Shown here: positions 23,091 through 31,422 of the stretch, in pieces
Position numbering within the stretch: the first letter of the stretch is position 1
Layout: each line of letters starts with the position of its first letter
Assembly (NCBI RefSeq): GCF_022538115.1
Contig: NZ_JAKZAL010000004.1
Coordinates: 1-64,000 of the forward strand
Length of the DNA stretch: 64,000 nucleotides
Direction: 5' to 3'
Origin: Cognataquiflexum rubidum
GTDB taxonomy: Bacteria; Bacteroidota; Bacteroidia; Cytophagales; Cyclobacteriaceae
Made by a program: the position numbers and the translations under genes
The notes under the pieces: generated by a model
Seen by the model: the letters and a program-made list of their open reading frames with translations, nothing else
Told to the model about the DNA's origin: nothing
Databases searched by the model: none

Positions 23091-25397
23091 ATGTCCAAGT
23101 CAGTTACCCTTTTCCTTTCATTCATTCTTTTTGCTATCAATGCTTTGGGGCAAGAATCCTGTGAGTTGACTATAAGGGGGAAGGTGGTCCATGAAGAAAA
23201 CAATGAACCTATAGTCGGGGCTTATATTTGGCTCATAGAATCAGAAATCGGTGCGGTGACGGATATGCAGGGAAATTTCAGGATTTCAAAAATTTGCATA
23301 GGAAACCATACTCTCAGGGTTCAATACCTTGGTCACAAGGAGCATTTGGAAAAAGTCAACATTAAGTCCAATATGAATTTAACCATCAGATTGTTGGCTG
23401 AAGACATCCAATTGGAAGGTGTTGAGATCCATGGACATGAGGAAGCGCTTTTGACTACCAATACTGTTTCGGGTATTTATGGGGAAGAATTGAGGATTTC
23501 CAGAGGTCAAAACCTCGGCGAGACTTTGAGAAGAATTCCAGGGGTTACTTCATTTTCATCAGGATCCAGCATCCAAAAGCCTGTTATACATGGTCTTCAC
23601 AGCAATAGGATTTTGATTCTCAACAACGGAGTAAGACTTGAAGGACAACAGTGGGGAGCGGACCATGCTCCTGAGATTGATCCTTTTTTAGCCCGGGAAA
23701 TTTCCGTGGTCAAAGGAGCTGAGACAGTCCGTTTTGGTCCGAATGCCATGGGTGGAGTGATTTTGGTGAATCCTGCACCTCTTCCGGTCAAAGGCGGACA
23801 AAGTGGAGAAGTAGACCTGATAGGATTCTCTAACGGTAGAGGAATCAACGGTTCGTTTGGCTTATTGGGAGGTTCCGAAAAAATAAAAGGCTTGGGTTAT
23901 TGGGTTCAGGCATCTTCAAAAATCGCGGGAAATCTCCAAACACCGGACTACATGCTTGACAATACAGGCGTACGGGAGTTGAATTTTTCAGGAGCCTTGG
24001 GATTCAGCAATTCCCGACTGGGAACCGAGGTGTATTTGAGTCATTTTCAGACCTCTATTGGTATTTTGACTGATTCGCACACCGGCAACCTTTCAGATCT
24101 GGAAAGTATCATCGAAAACGGAAGGCCCTTTAGAAATCCTGATTTCACCTATGAGATCCAAAGCCCTAGGCAAAATGTTGACCATCAGCTTTTGAAATTG
24201 AAGGGGCATTACCATATGGCAGGAGGAGCCAAATTGAATATCCAATATGCTTTTCAGAGAAATCATAGGCAGGAATTTGACAGACGAAGGGGTGAATTGA
24301 ACAGCAGACCTTCTCTGGACTTGGTGCTTTTTACCAATACACTTGATCTCAGCTACAACCATCAAACAAGAAAAAACTGGAACGGGTCTGTCGGCGTGCA
24401 ACTCATTCAGCAGGCAAATTCCAATATTCCAGGTACAGGAGTGGTGCCTTTGATTCCAAATTATGACATGCTCAATGTTGGTTTCTTTGCCATCGAAAAA
24501 TTCACAAGCGGGCCGTTGGAAATTGAGGGAGGGCTGAGGTATGATTATAGGCATGTCGAGGCCGCAAGGGTCAACCGAGGCGGCGTGCTGCAGGAGGATG
24601 TTTTCAACTTCAATAATTTTTCGGCATTCATAGGGGCTATGTATCCTATTTCCCGCAACCTGACTTTCAATACCAATCTTGGCACAGCTTGGAGACCACC
24701 GAGCATCAATGAGCAGTTCAGTCAGGGATTGCACCATGGACTGGCGGGAATTGAAATCGGAAACCCTGATTTTGTAAGTGAGCAGTCCTTTAAATGGATG
24801 AACACCCTGAATTATTCAGACAGTAAGCTCAACATTGAACTTACAGGCTATGCCAATAGGATCAATAATTATATCTACCTCAATCCGACTGAGGACAGGT
24901 TTGTTTCCCTGAGGGGAACATTCAATGTCTTTGAATACCTCCAGACTGATGCGTATTTTATCGGTTCAGACTTGAGCGCTATTTGGACTATGTCTTCACA
25001 CTGGGAGTTGTTCTCCCGAGGTTCACTTGTCAGGGCTAAAAACACTACAGAAAATTCCTTTCTGCCATTTATCCCGGCTGACCGGCTGGAAACAGGATTG
25101 AGCTATCAATTTCTGACCGGTCTATCAAAAAACGAATCAAAGATTTCCTTCAGTAATCTGGCTGTAGCCAAACAAACCCGAGAACCGGATTTTGACCTCG
25201 CTCCTGCCCCACCTGCTTACATGCTTTGGAACCTCGGGGTTCAAACATCTTTCAAAATGGGAAAAGACAAGCTTAATGTGGGTTTGCAGGTCACCAATCT
25301 CTTTAATGAAGCCTACAAAGATTATATGAACCGGTTCAGGTATTTTTCCCATGAACTCGGAAGGAATGTTTTCCTCAAACTCAATTATGAATTTTAA
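23091..25397 (+). CDS. TonB-dependent receptor, ZnuD-like
   Basis: The 768-residue outer-membrane receptor carries a signal peptide (ends ALGQ), a carboxypeptidase-regulatory-like domain (about 25-105), a plug (SGIYGEELRISRGQNLGETLRRIPGV and the VVKGAETVRFGPNAMGGVI box) and a 22-strand barrel ending in LKLNYEF. Barrel segments such as AWRPPSINEQFSQGLHHG, IGNPDF and NRINNYIYL resemble ZnuD-type zinc receptors. Two lipoproteins follow, the second His-rich, which supports a divalent-metal substrate. The metal is inferred; the receptor class is firm. Confidence 0.85.
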   Translation: MSKSVTLFLSFILFAINALGQESCELTIRGKVVHEENNEPIVGAYIWLIESEIGAVTDMQGNFRISKICIGNHTLRVQYLGHKEHLEKVNIKSNMNLTIRLLAEDIQLEGVEIHGHEEALLTTNTVSGIYGEELRISRGQNLGETLRRIPGVTSFSSGSSIQKPVIHGLHSNRILILNNGVRLEGQQWGADHAPEIDPFLAREISVVKGAETVRFGPNAMGGVILVNPAPLPVKGGQSGEVDLIGFSNGRGINGSFGLLGGSEKIKGLGYWVQASSKIAGNLQTPDYMLDNTGVRELNFSGALGFSNSRLGTEVYLSHFQTSIGILTDSHTGNLSDLESIIENGRPFRNPDFTYEIQSPRQNVDHQLLKLKGHYHMAGGAKLNIQYAFQRNHRQEFDRRRGELNSRPSLDLVLFTNTLDLSYNHQTRKNWNGSVGVQLIQQANSNIPGTGVVPLIPNYDMLNVGFFAIEKFTSGPLEIEGGLRYDYRHVEAARVNRGGVLQEDVFNFNNFSAFIGAMYPISRNLTFNTNLGTAWRPPSINEQFSQGLHHGLAGIEIGNPDFVSEQSFKWMNTLNYSDSKLNIELTGYANRINNYIYLNPTEDRFVSLRGTFNVFEYLQTDAYFIGSDLSAIWTMSSHWELFSRGSLVRAKNTTENSFLPFIPADRLETGLSYQFLTGLSKNESKISFSNLAVAKQTREPDFDLAPAPPAYMLWNLGVQTSFKMGKDKLNVGLQVTNLFNEAYKDYMNRFRYFSHELGRNVFLKLNYEF

Positions 25398-25424
25398 TCA
25401 ATACTTTATAAACCAATTACTAAA

Positions 25425-26024
25425 ATGAAAAATTACAGATTCAATTACCTTGTATTAGCATTTTCCGCTATTTCAGTTTTATTCTCTTCTTGCAAAAGTG
25501 ATGATCCGGAACCGGAAAACGAAGGTGAAGTTATCACAGCAGTTACCCTCAAGTTTACCGAGCTTAATTCAGCGGGAGCGCCTGTTGGAACGCCAGTTGA
25601 ATTTAAAGCCACCGATCCTGATGGTCTTGAGCTTGGCAATGGCCCAACAATCCAAACAATCGCTTTAAGCAGGGGAAAAACCTATTTGATGGAAATTTTT
25701 CTTTTTAATGGCATAGAAAACGAAGACATCACTGAAGAAATCCGCGAGGAAAAAGAAGAGCATCAATTCTTTTTCTTGGGGTCGGCCTTTAGCGGAACTG
25801 CGCTGCTGAGCTATAGCTACGGTGATGAAGACATTGATGGCAATCCTGTGGGACTAATAGGGAATGTTCAGACCCTTGGCTTTAATGCCGCTCAGATGAG
25901 AGTTGTATTGAGACATGATCTCAACAAAAATTTTGCAGGTGCAAATAATCCAAACTGGGAGAATTTTGTACAGGCAGGCGGAGAAACTGACTTGGATATT
26001 ACATTTCCTGTTACTTTGAATTGA
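25425..26024 (+). CDS. Lipoprotein of the TonB receptor cluster
   Basis: The 199-residue lipoprotein has a signal peptide ending LFSSCKSDD, with Cys23 as the lipidation site. The mature part begins with an acidic linker (DDPEPENEGE) and continues as a beta-rich domain (VITAVTLKFTELN..., GKTYLMEIFLFNG, a charged EEIREEKEEHQFFF segment). Proteins of this type regularly follow a TonB receptor in Bacteroidota and may catch or pass on its ligand at the outer membrane. It begins 27 bp after the receptor stop codon, so it is in the same operon. I cannot assign a named domain with certainty. Confidence 0.75.
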   Translation: MKNYRFNYLVLAFSAISVLFSSCKSDDPEPENEGEVITAVTLKFTELNSAGAPVGTPVEFKATDPDGLELGNGPTIQTIALSRGKTYLMEIFLFNGIENEDITEEIREEKEEHQFFFLGSAFSGTALLSYSYGDEDIDGNPVGLIGNVQTLGFNAAQMRVVLRHDLNKNFAGANNPNWENFVQAGGETDLDITFPVTLN

Positions 26025-26033
26025 TAAATTACA

Positions 26034-26066
26034 AAAGGCTGCTTCTATCGAAACAGCCTTTTTTGA
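26034..26066 (+). terminator. Terminator after TonB receptor/lipoprotein operon
   Basis: AAAGGCTG and CAGCCTTTT pair around a 12-nt loop and are followed by a T-run (TTTTTTGATT), 10 bp after the stop codon. It separates the two-gene operon from the His-rich lipoprotein gene, perhaps incompletely. Confidence 0.82.
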
Positions 26067-26093
26067 TTATATTGGCATAAAAATTTCAACGCT

Positions 26094-26519
26094 ATGAAAA
26101 AATTATCCCACCTTCTGATCTTAGGATCCGTTCTTTTCATGACAATTTCCTGTTCGGGAAAAAAAGAAATTGAAGGAGACCCAAAAATCTATGCCGAGGC
26201 AAATGATTACCTTCAAAAATCCCTGGATCTAAGGGAAGAAATTACCGGTTTTGAGAAGCAGGCCAAAGAATCAAACATTGACTACTCTGATTTGAAAGAA
26301 GAGCTAAAAACATGGGACAAGGATATCATTGAAGTTCCGGGATTTGAGCACTCGCACGATGATGAGCATGGCCGCGAATACCATGTGCATAATCCGATGA
26401 AACCTTTCAAAGACAGCGAACATCTCGATTATCAAAAAGTAATGCATGCGGAAATCGCCCAACTCCACGAAAAATTTAAAATGCTTACCGTTCCAAAAGT
26501 AATGGAAGAGGTGAAATAA
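26094..26519 (+). CDS. His-rich lipoprotein, probable metal-binding
   Basis: The 141-residue lipoprotein has a signal peptide ending MTISCSG (Cys20). The mature part is helical and charged, with a histidine/acid cluster FEHSHDDEHGREYHVHNPM at about residues 83-101 that could bind zinc or copper. It follows the ZnuD-like receptor and its lipoprotein, though a terminator lies between, and it has its own downstream terminator. A periplasmic metal-buffering role in the same uptake path is plausible but inferred. I do not recognise a named family. Confidence 0.75.
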   Translation: MKKLSHLLILGSVLFMTISCSGKKEIEGDPKIYAEANDYLQKSLDLREEITGFEKQAKESNIDYSDLKEELKTWDKDIIEVPGFEHSHDDEHGREYHVHNPMKPFKDSEHLDYQKVMHAEIAQLHEKFKMLTVPKVMEEVK

Positions 26520-26525
26520 CCTAAA

Positions 26526-26558
26526 CAAAAAAGGTCATCCTGCGATGACCTTTTTTTA
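26526..26558. terminator. Terminator between His-rich lipoprotein and convergent lipoprotein genes
   Basis: AAAAAGGTCAT-CCTGCG-ATGACCTTTTTTT is a strong stem with A- and T-runs on either side and so can act for both convergent genes. The right arm touches the stop codon of the leftward gene. Confidence 0.88.
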
Positions 26559-27071
26559 TTTGAGGTAAGGGGAACAGATTGACATTTCCTCCCTTTTAAA
26601 TGCCTGGGGGCTGTTATCGTTGGTGCCGATATTCCCGACCGACAAGATAACCTGGTAGTCAGGTCCTGAATCAGCCAAATGTATTTTTATATGTCCATCA
26701 AAAGTATTTAAGTCAGCAAATTTCAATTTGGACCCATCAGAAAGCTGACCGAGAATAGTTACACTTTTCAAAGTCCTGATATCTACAGGGTCAAGTTGAA
26801 ATGCAATCGGAGAATCTGCAGTTTCATAGGATCCAAAATGTAAGTGGGCTGGAAAAAAATAAGGATCAGTGTCCTTGCTTCCATTGAGTTCCAATGTCAG
26901 TTCTAAGTCCCCGCTCAGTAATTCTTTTATCTGGACTTTACCTGTGTAATTGAAGTCAGAACCTTGGTAAAGGTTGTAAGTCAGTTCATTGGTGGTGTAA
27001 ATAGTTTCTTTCTCTTGCTCACAAGAAAACAAGACAAGGGATGAAAGAAAGATAAATGCCAACTTTTTCAT
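26556..27071 (-). CDS. Lipoprotein of unknown function
   Basis: The 171-residue lipoprotein has a signal peptide ending LVLFSCEQE (Cys17). The mature domain is beta-rich and contains FPAHLHFGSYETADSP and HIKIHLADSGPDYQVIL; the pair of H-x-H motifs on opposite strands is reminiscent of CHRD or Cu/Zn-SOD-like beta barrels and might bind a metal. It converges with the His-rich lipoprotein gene and shares its terminator. It may belong to the same metal theme, but nothing proves that. Confidence 0.7.
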   Translation of the reverse strand: MKKLAFIFLSSLVLFSCEQEKETIYTTNELTYNLYQGSDFNYTGKVQIKELLSGDLELTLELNGSKDTDPYFFPAHLHFGSYETADSPIAFQLDPVDIRTLKSVTILGQLSDGSKLKFADLNTFDGHIKIHLADSGPDYQVILSVGNIGTNDNSPQAFKREEMSICSPYLK

Positions 27072-27209
27072 ATCGGTATGGTTTTTACAATAATTACGCT
27101 GGATTTGAACCGAAGTTCCATAACGGGTTAAATATACAATTTTAAGTTTTCCCCTGATGTGAACCTTGTCACATTATCTGAAGTTTGAACGGAGTAGAAA
27201 CACCATTCC

Positions 27210-28802
27210 ATGAGACATTTTGCAGGTTTGTTCATGCGCCTTGACCAAAGTAACAAAACGACGGATAAAATCGAGGCGCTGAAGGAGTATTTTTTGTCTG
27301 CTGAGGATGAGGACAGGATGTGGACGATTGCGCTTTTTACACATCGCAGGCCGAAGCGACAGGTCAATACGAGGTTGTTGCGTGAATGGTGCTGCGAATG
27401 GTCAGGAATTCCCGATTGGCTTTTTGAAGAATCCTATCAGACCGTAGGCGACTTGGCTGAAACGATTTCCTTGCTTTTGCCTGTCACGGATGGTCAGCAG
27501 GATTTTTCCCTGAGTTATTGGATACGCTATTTGATGGATCTAAGTAAACTTGATGAAGGTGCCAAAAAGGAAAAAATCCTGCAGGCTTGGCAAATGATGA
27601 CTAAAGAAGAACGCTTTATTTTCATCAAACTCATGACAGGCGGTTTTCGGATTGGGGTGAGCCAAAATCTCATCACCCAAGCTGTCGCAGATGCCTTTGA
27701 TCTGGAAAAAACCGAAATCGCCCACCGCATTATGGGCGATTGGAATCCCCAAAGTGTATCATTTCAAGACTTGATTCTGTCAAAAAAACAAAGTGACGAC
27801 CTCTCAAGGCCCTATCCTTTTTTCTTGGCTTATCCTTTGGAAAAGGAATTGTCTACTTATGGAGATTTAAATGATTGGCAGGTTGAATGGAAATGGGACG
27901 GAATCAGAGGGCAGATCATCCAAAGAGATGGCCAAGTATTTATCTGGTCAAGAGGGGAAGAATTGGTCACTGAAAAATTTCCGGAGCTTGCCACAATGGC
28001 TTTGGAATTGCCCTCAGGAACTGTTTTGGATGGTGAAATTCTCACATTTTCAGAAGGTAAGCCCCTACCCTTTTCCTTGCTTCAAACAAGGATCGGAAGA
28101 AAAACCCTGAGTAAAAAAATCCTTCAGGAAGCTCCGGTAAGTTTTATGGCCTACGACATTTTGGAACAATCAGGAATTGATCTCCGGCAAAATCCCATCA
28201 AAGAACGTAGGATGATCCTGGATACTCTTGTCAACACCATTGACAATAGCAGGTTAATTATTTCCCCTTTGGTCGAAGCGAATAATTGGGATGATTTGCT
28301 TACACTTCAGGGCGAATCAAGAATCAGAATGGCAGAAGGTTTTATGCTAAAAAAATCAGATTCCCCTTATGAGGTTGGCCGGAAAAAAGGTTCTTGGTGG
28401 AAATGGAAAATAGAACCGCTTACCATTGATGGCGTGCTGCTGTATGCACAAAAAGGACATGGAAGACGGGCAGACCTATATACTGATTATACCTTGGCTG
28501 TTTGGGAGGGTGAAAAACTCATTCCTTTTGCAAAAGCTTATTCAGGACTGACGGATGAGGAAATCCGGGAAGTAGATAAATATGTGAAGCAAAATACCCT
28601 TGAAAAATTTGGTCCCGTACGCACAGTCAAACCTGCTATGGTATTTGAAATCGCCTTTGAAGGGATACAGGAAAGCCCAAGACATAAATCCGGAATTGCC
28701 CTGCGTTTTCCCAGAATCCAAAGATGGCGAAAAGACAAGCCAATCGAAGAAGCCAATACTTTGGAAGATTTAAAATCATTACTTTCAGTCTATGGCAAAT
28801 AA
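27210..28802 (+). CDS. ATP-dependent DNA ligase
   Basis: The 530-residue enzyme is an ATP-dependent ligase of the archaeal/eukaryal LIG1-like type used in bacterial DNA repair. An N-terminal helical DNA-binding domain (about 1-200) is followed by the nucleotidyltransferase domain, with the adenylated Lys228 in EWKWDGIRGQ (motif I), then LDGEILTF (motif III), and motifs IV-V up to WWKWKIEP. The C-terminal OB domain ends near residue 520. Its stop codon overlaps the next gene by 11 bp, so it is translationally coupled to the DEXH helicase. The usual further partners (an MBL-fold exonuclease and the nuclease PdeM) are not adjacent. Confidence 0.92.
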   Translation: MRHFAGLFMRLDQSNKTTDKIEALKEYFLSAEDEDRMWTIALFTHRRPKRQVNTRLLREWCCEWSGIPDWLFEESYQTVGDLAETISLLLPVTDGQQDFSLSYWIRYLMDLSKLDEGAKKEKILQAWQMMTKEERFIFIKLMTGGFRIGVSQNLITQAVADAFDLEKTEIAHRIMGDWNPQSVSFQDLILSKKQSDDLSRPYPFFLAYPLEKELSTYGDLNDWQVEWKWDGIRGQIIQRDGQVFIWSRGEELVTEKFPELATMALELPSGTVLDGEILTFSEGKPLPFSLLQTRIGRKTLSKKILQEAPVSFMAYDILEQSGIDLRQNPIKERRMILDTLVNTIDNSRLIISPLVEANNWDDLLTLQGESRIRMAEGFMLKKSDSPYEVGRKKGSWWKWKIEPLTIDGVLLYAQKGHGRRADLYTDYTLAVWEGEKLIPFAKAYSGLTDEEIREVDKYVKQNTLEKFGPVRTVKPAMVFEIAFEGIQESPRHKSGIALRFPRIQRWRKDKPIEEANTLEDLKSLLSVYGK

Positions 28803-31245
28803 TCCCCTTTCAGTTGCATTTCAATATTTCGAGAAAAAGGGATGGACTCCATTTGAATTTCAGGTGGAAACCTGGCAGGATTTTTTAGATGGCAAATCCG
28901 GTTTGCTCAATGCCCCAACAGGAAGCGGGAAAACCTTTGCTTTGTTTTTTCCTGTCATATTAGAATACATTCGTAGCCACCCTGATGATTGGCAAGAACC
29001 CAGAAAAAACGGCATCCAGCTGATCTGGATTACGCCCTTAAGGGCATTGGCACAGGATATCCAAAAAGCCATGCAGGAAGTCTGTGAAGAAATCGGGCTG
29101 CCATGGAAAGTTTCGGTAAGGAATGGGGATACGGAAAACAAAGAGCGTCTTTCTCAAAAAAAGAGTCCTCCAGAGGTTTTGATCACAACTCCGGAGACGT
29201 TGCATATCCTTTTGGCCCAAAAAGACAATCATGCCTTGTTTCAAAACATGCAGGCAATTGTGATCGATGAGTGGCATGAATTGATGGGAAACAAAAGAGG
29301 TGTACAGGTCCAATTGGCCTTGGCTTATATCCGCCATCAATGCCCTCAAGAGCTGAAACTTTGGGCGATTTCGGCTACTATCGGCAATCTGGAAGAAGCT
29401 TGTCAGATTCTTTTGGGTGACAAACACCCCGTTCATATTGTCAAAGCCAAGATTGAAAAAACCATCAAACTCCAAACTGTCTATCCGGATGAACTTGAAA
29501 AATACCCTTGGTCAGGACATATGGGGGTAAGACTTATTGACAAGGTCATTCCGATTATTGAGAAACATAATTCCGTTCTACTTTTTACCAATACACGAGC
29601 ACAAACAGAAATCTGGTACCATCAGATCATGGAAAAGAGACCTGATTGGGCAGGATTGGCAGCCATTCACCATGGTTCTCTGGATCAGACGGTAAGGACT
29701 TGGGTGGAAGAATCTCTCCATTTTGGCAAACTCAAATTGGTAGTATGTACCTCGAGCTTGGACCTTGGGGTGGATTTCAGACCCGTGGATGCCGTGATTC
29801 AAGTAGGAAGTCCAAAAGGTGTGGCAAGGTTTATCCAAAGGGCAGGGCGGTCCGGCCATCAACCGGGATTGCCAAGCCTTATCTACTTTGTGCCTACCCA
29901 TTCATTGGAGCTAGTCGAAGCAGCTGCTTTGAGGAGTGCCATGGAAAACAATGAGTCTGAAAACATCTTATGCCCCACTTTGACTTTTGATGTCTTGATC
30001 CAGTTTTTGGTCACCTTGGCTGTTGGGGAGGGATTTTATGAAGATGAATTGTTTACTATTCTTAAAAACACCTATACTTTCCAAGACCTCACCGAGGAAG
30101 AATACCGATGGTCCTTGTCGTTTATTACCCAAGGCGGAGAATCGCTGCAGGGATACGAAGAATTCTCTAAAGTTGAAAAGGATGAAACCGGAAAATACCG
30201 CATCAAAAACAAAAGAGCGGCCATGGTGCACCGCCTTTCTATGGGAACTATTGTGAGCGAACCCATGCTCAAAGTCAGGTTCAAGAATGGTGCCTTCTTG
30301 GGAATGGTTGAGGAGAATTTCTTTACCAAAATGAGATCGGGAGACCGTTTTTTCTTTGCAGGAAGAAATCTTGAATTTGTAGCCATCAAGGAAATGAGCG
30401 CCCTTGTCCAGCTCTCCAAAAAGAAAAGTACCAACACACCCTCCTACTTGGGAGGAAGGATTTCACTCACTTCCAAACTTGCATTGAAAATCCGAGAAAT
30501 CCTGGAAAGGTCCTCATATGGGATTTATGACTCGGAAGAAATAGCTCATGTAGCACCGCTGCTCGACCTGCAAAACAGGATTTCCTTGGTACCGGATAAA
30601 AAGACACTTCTGATCGAAAAGATCATATCTAAGGAAGGTTACCACATTTTCATTTTTCCATTTGAGGGAAGAATGGTTCACGAGATCCTTGCTGCTCTGA
30701 TTGCCTACAGGATCAGCGTAAGCTACCCAATGAGCCTAAGTATCGCCATGAACGATTATGGTTTTGAGATGCTTTCAGATATGCCGATACCGATAGAAGA
30801 CATTTTGGAAGAGGATGTTTTTTCTGAAAATAATCTGGCAGAGGATATCAAGTCCTGTATCAATGAAAGTGAAATGGCCAAAAGGAAATTCAGGGACGTG
30901 GCGACCATTTCAGGGCTTGTTTTCCAAGGATTCCCGGGAAAGCCGATAAAATTCAAACATCTTCAGTCCAACTCTGGAATTCTTTTTGGGGTATTTGAAG
31001 ATTATGATCAAGACAATTTACTCCTCAAGCAGGCACACCGCGAGGTATTGGATATGCAGATGGAAAAAGACAAAGTTCTCGAAGCCATCCGACGGATCAA
31101 CAGCCATGAAATTGTCTTGAAAACCCCCGGTCAATTCACGCCATTTTCATTTCCTATTATGGTGGACCGTTTGTTTAGGGCTACAATTTCTTCTGAGTCT
31201 ATTGAAGACAGGGTCGCAAAAATGAAAGCTTATATGATAGAATAG
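28792..31245 (+). CDS. Ligase-associated DNA damage response DEXH-box helicase (Lhr-like)
   Basis: The 817-residue superfamily 2 helicase has Walker A APTGSGKT (K47), TPLRALAQD (Ia), TTPETLH (Ib), VIDEWHEL as the DEWH box (159-162), SATIGN (III) and QRAGRSGHQPG (VI). The Lhr-core winged-helix and C-terminal domains fill the remainder. Its start overlaps the end of the DNA ligase gene, which defines the 'ligase-associated' subtype. The pair is expected to act in repair of DNA damage in non-dividing cells, by analogy with the family. All helicase motifs look intact. Confidence 0.92.
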   Translation: MANNPLSVAFQYFEKKGWTPFEFQVETWQDFLDGKSGLLNAPTGSGKTFALFFPVILEYIRSHPDDWQEPRKNGIQLIWITPLRALAQDIQKAMQEVCEEIGLPWKVSVRNGDTENKERLSQKKSPPEVLITTPETLHILLAQKDNHALFQNMQAIVIDEWHELMGNKRGVQVQLALAYIRHQCPQELKLWAISATIGNLEEACQILLGDKHPVHIVKAKIEKTIKLQTVYPDELEKYPWSGHMGVRLIDKVIPIIEKHNSVLLFTNTRAQTEIWYHQIMEKRPDWAGLAAIHHGSLDQTVRTWVEESLHFGKLKLVVCTSSLDLGVDFRPVDAVIQVGSPKGVARFIQRAGRSGHQPGLPSLIYFVPTHSLELVEAAALRSAMENNESENILCPTLTFDVLIQFLVTLAVGEGFYEDELFTILKNTYTFQDLTEEEYRWSLSFITQGGESLQGYEEFSKVEKDETGKYRIKNKRAAMVHRLSMGTIVSEPMLKVRFKNGAFLGMVEENFFTKMRSGDRFFFAGRNLEFVAIKEMSALVQLSKKKSTNTPSYLGGRISLTSKLALKIREILERSSYGIYDSEEIAHVAPLLDLQNRISLVPDKKTLLIEKIISKEGYHIFIFPFEGRMVHEILAALIAYRISVSYPMSLSIAMNDYGFEMLSDMPIPIEDILEEDVFSENNLAEDIKSCINESEMAKRKFRDVATISGLVFQGFPGKPIKFKHLQSNSGILFGVFEDYDQDNLLLKQAHREVLDMQMEKDKVLEAIRRINSHEIVLKTPGQFTPFSFPIMVDRLFRATISSESIEDRVAKMKAYMIE

Positions 31246-31422
31246 CTAAAATTGGAACAAGAAGGAACAGATGGTTTATTTTTATATTCAAAAATTGATA
31301 ATTGAAGTTGTGTTATTTGTTTGAGCCTTTTTTTTTAGCATTTTCTCAATTAAATATTTTGTTATCAGAGGTTTTAAGGCTATTTTCGAACGATTTTTAT
31401 TTTCAGAGCAGAAAAATATTAC

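Noticed and set aside
24093-24737. Minus-strand frame of 214 aa
   Set aside because: It is antisense to the barrel of the TonB receptor; the long frame is a by-product of codon use.
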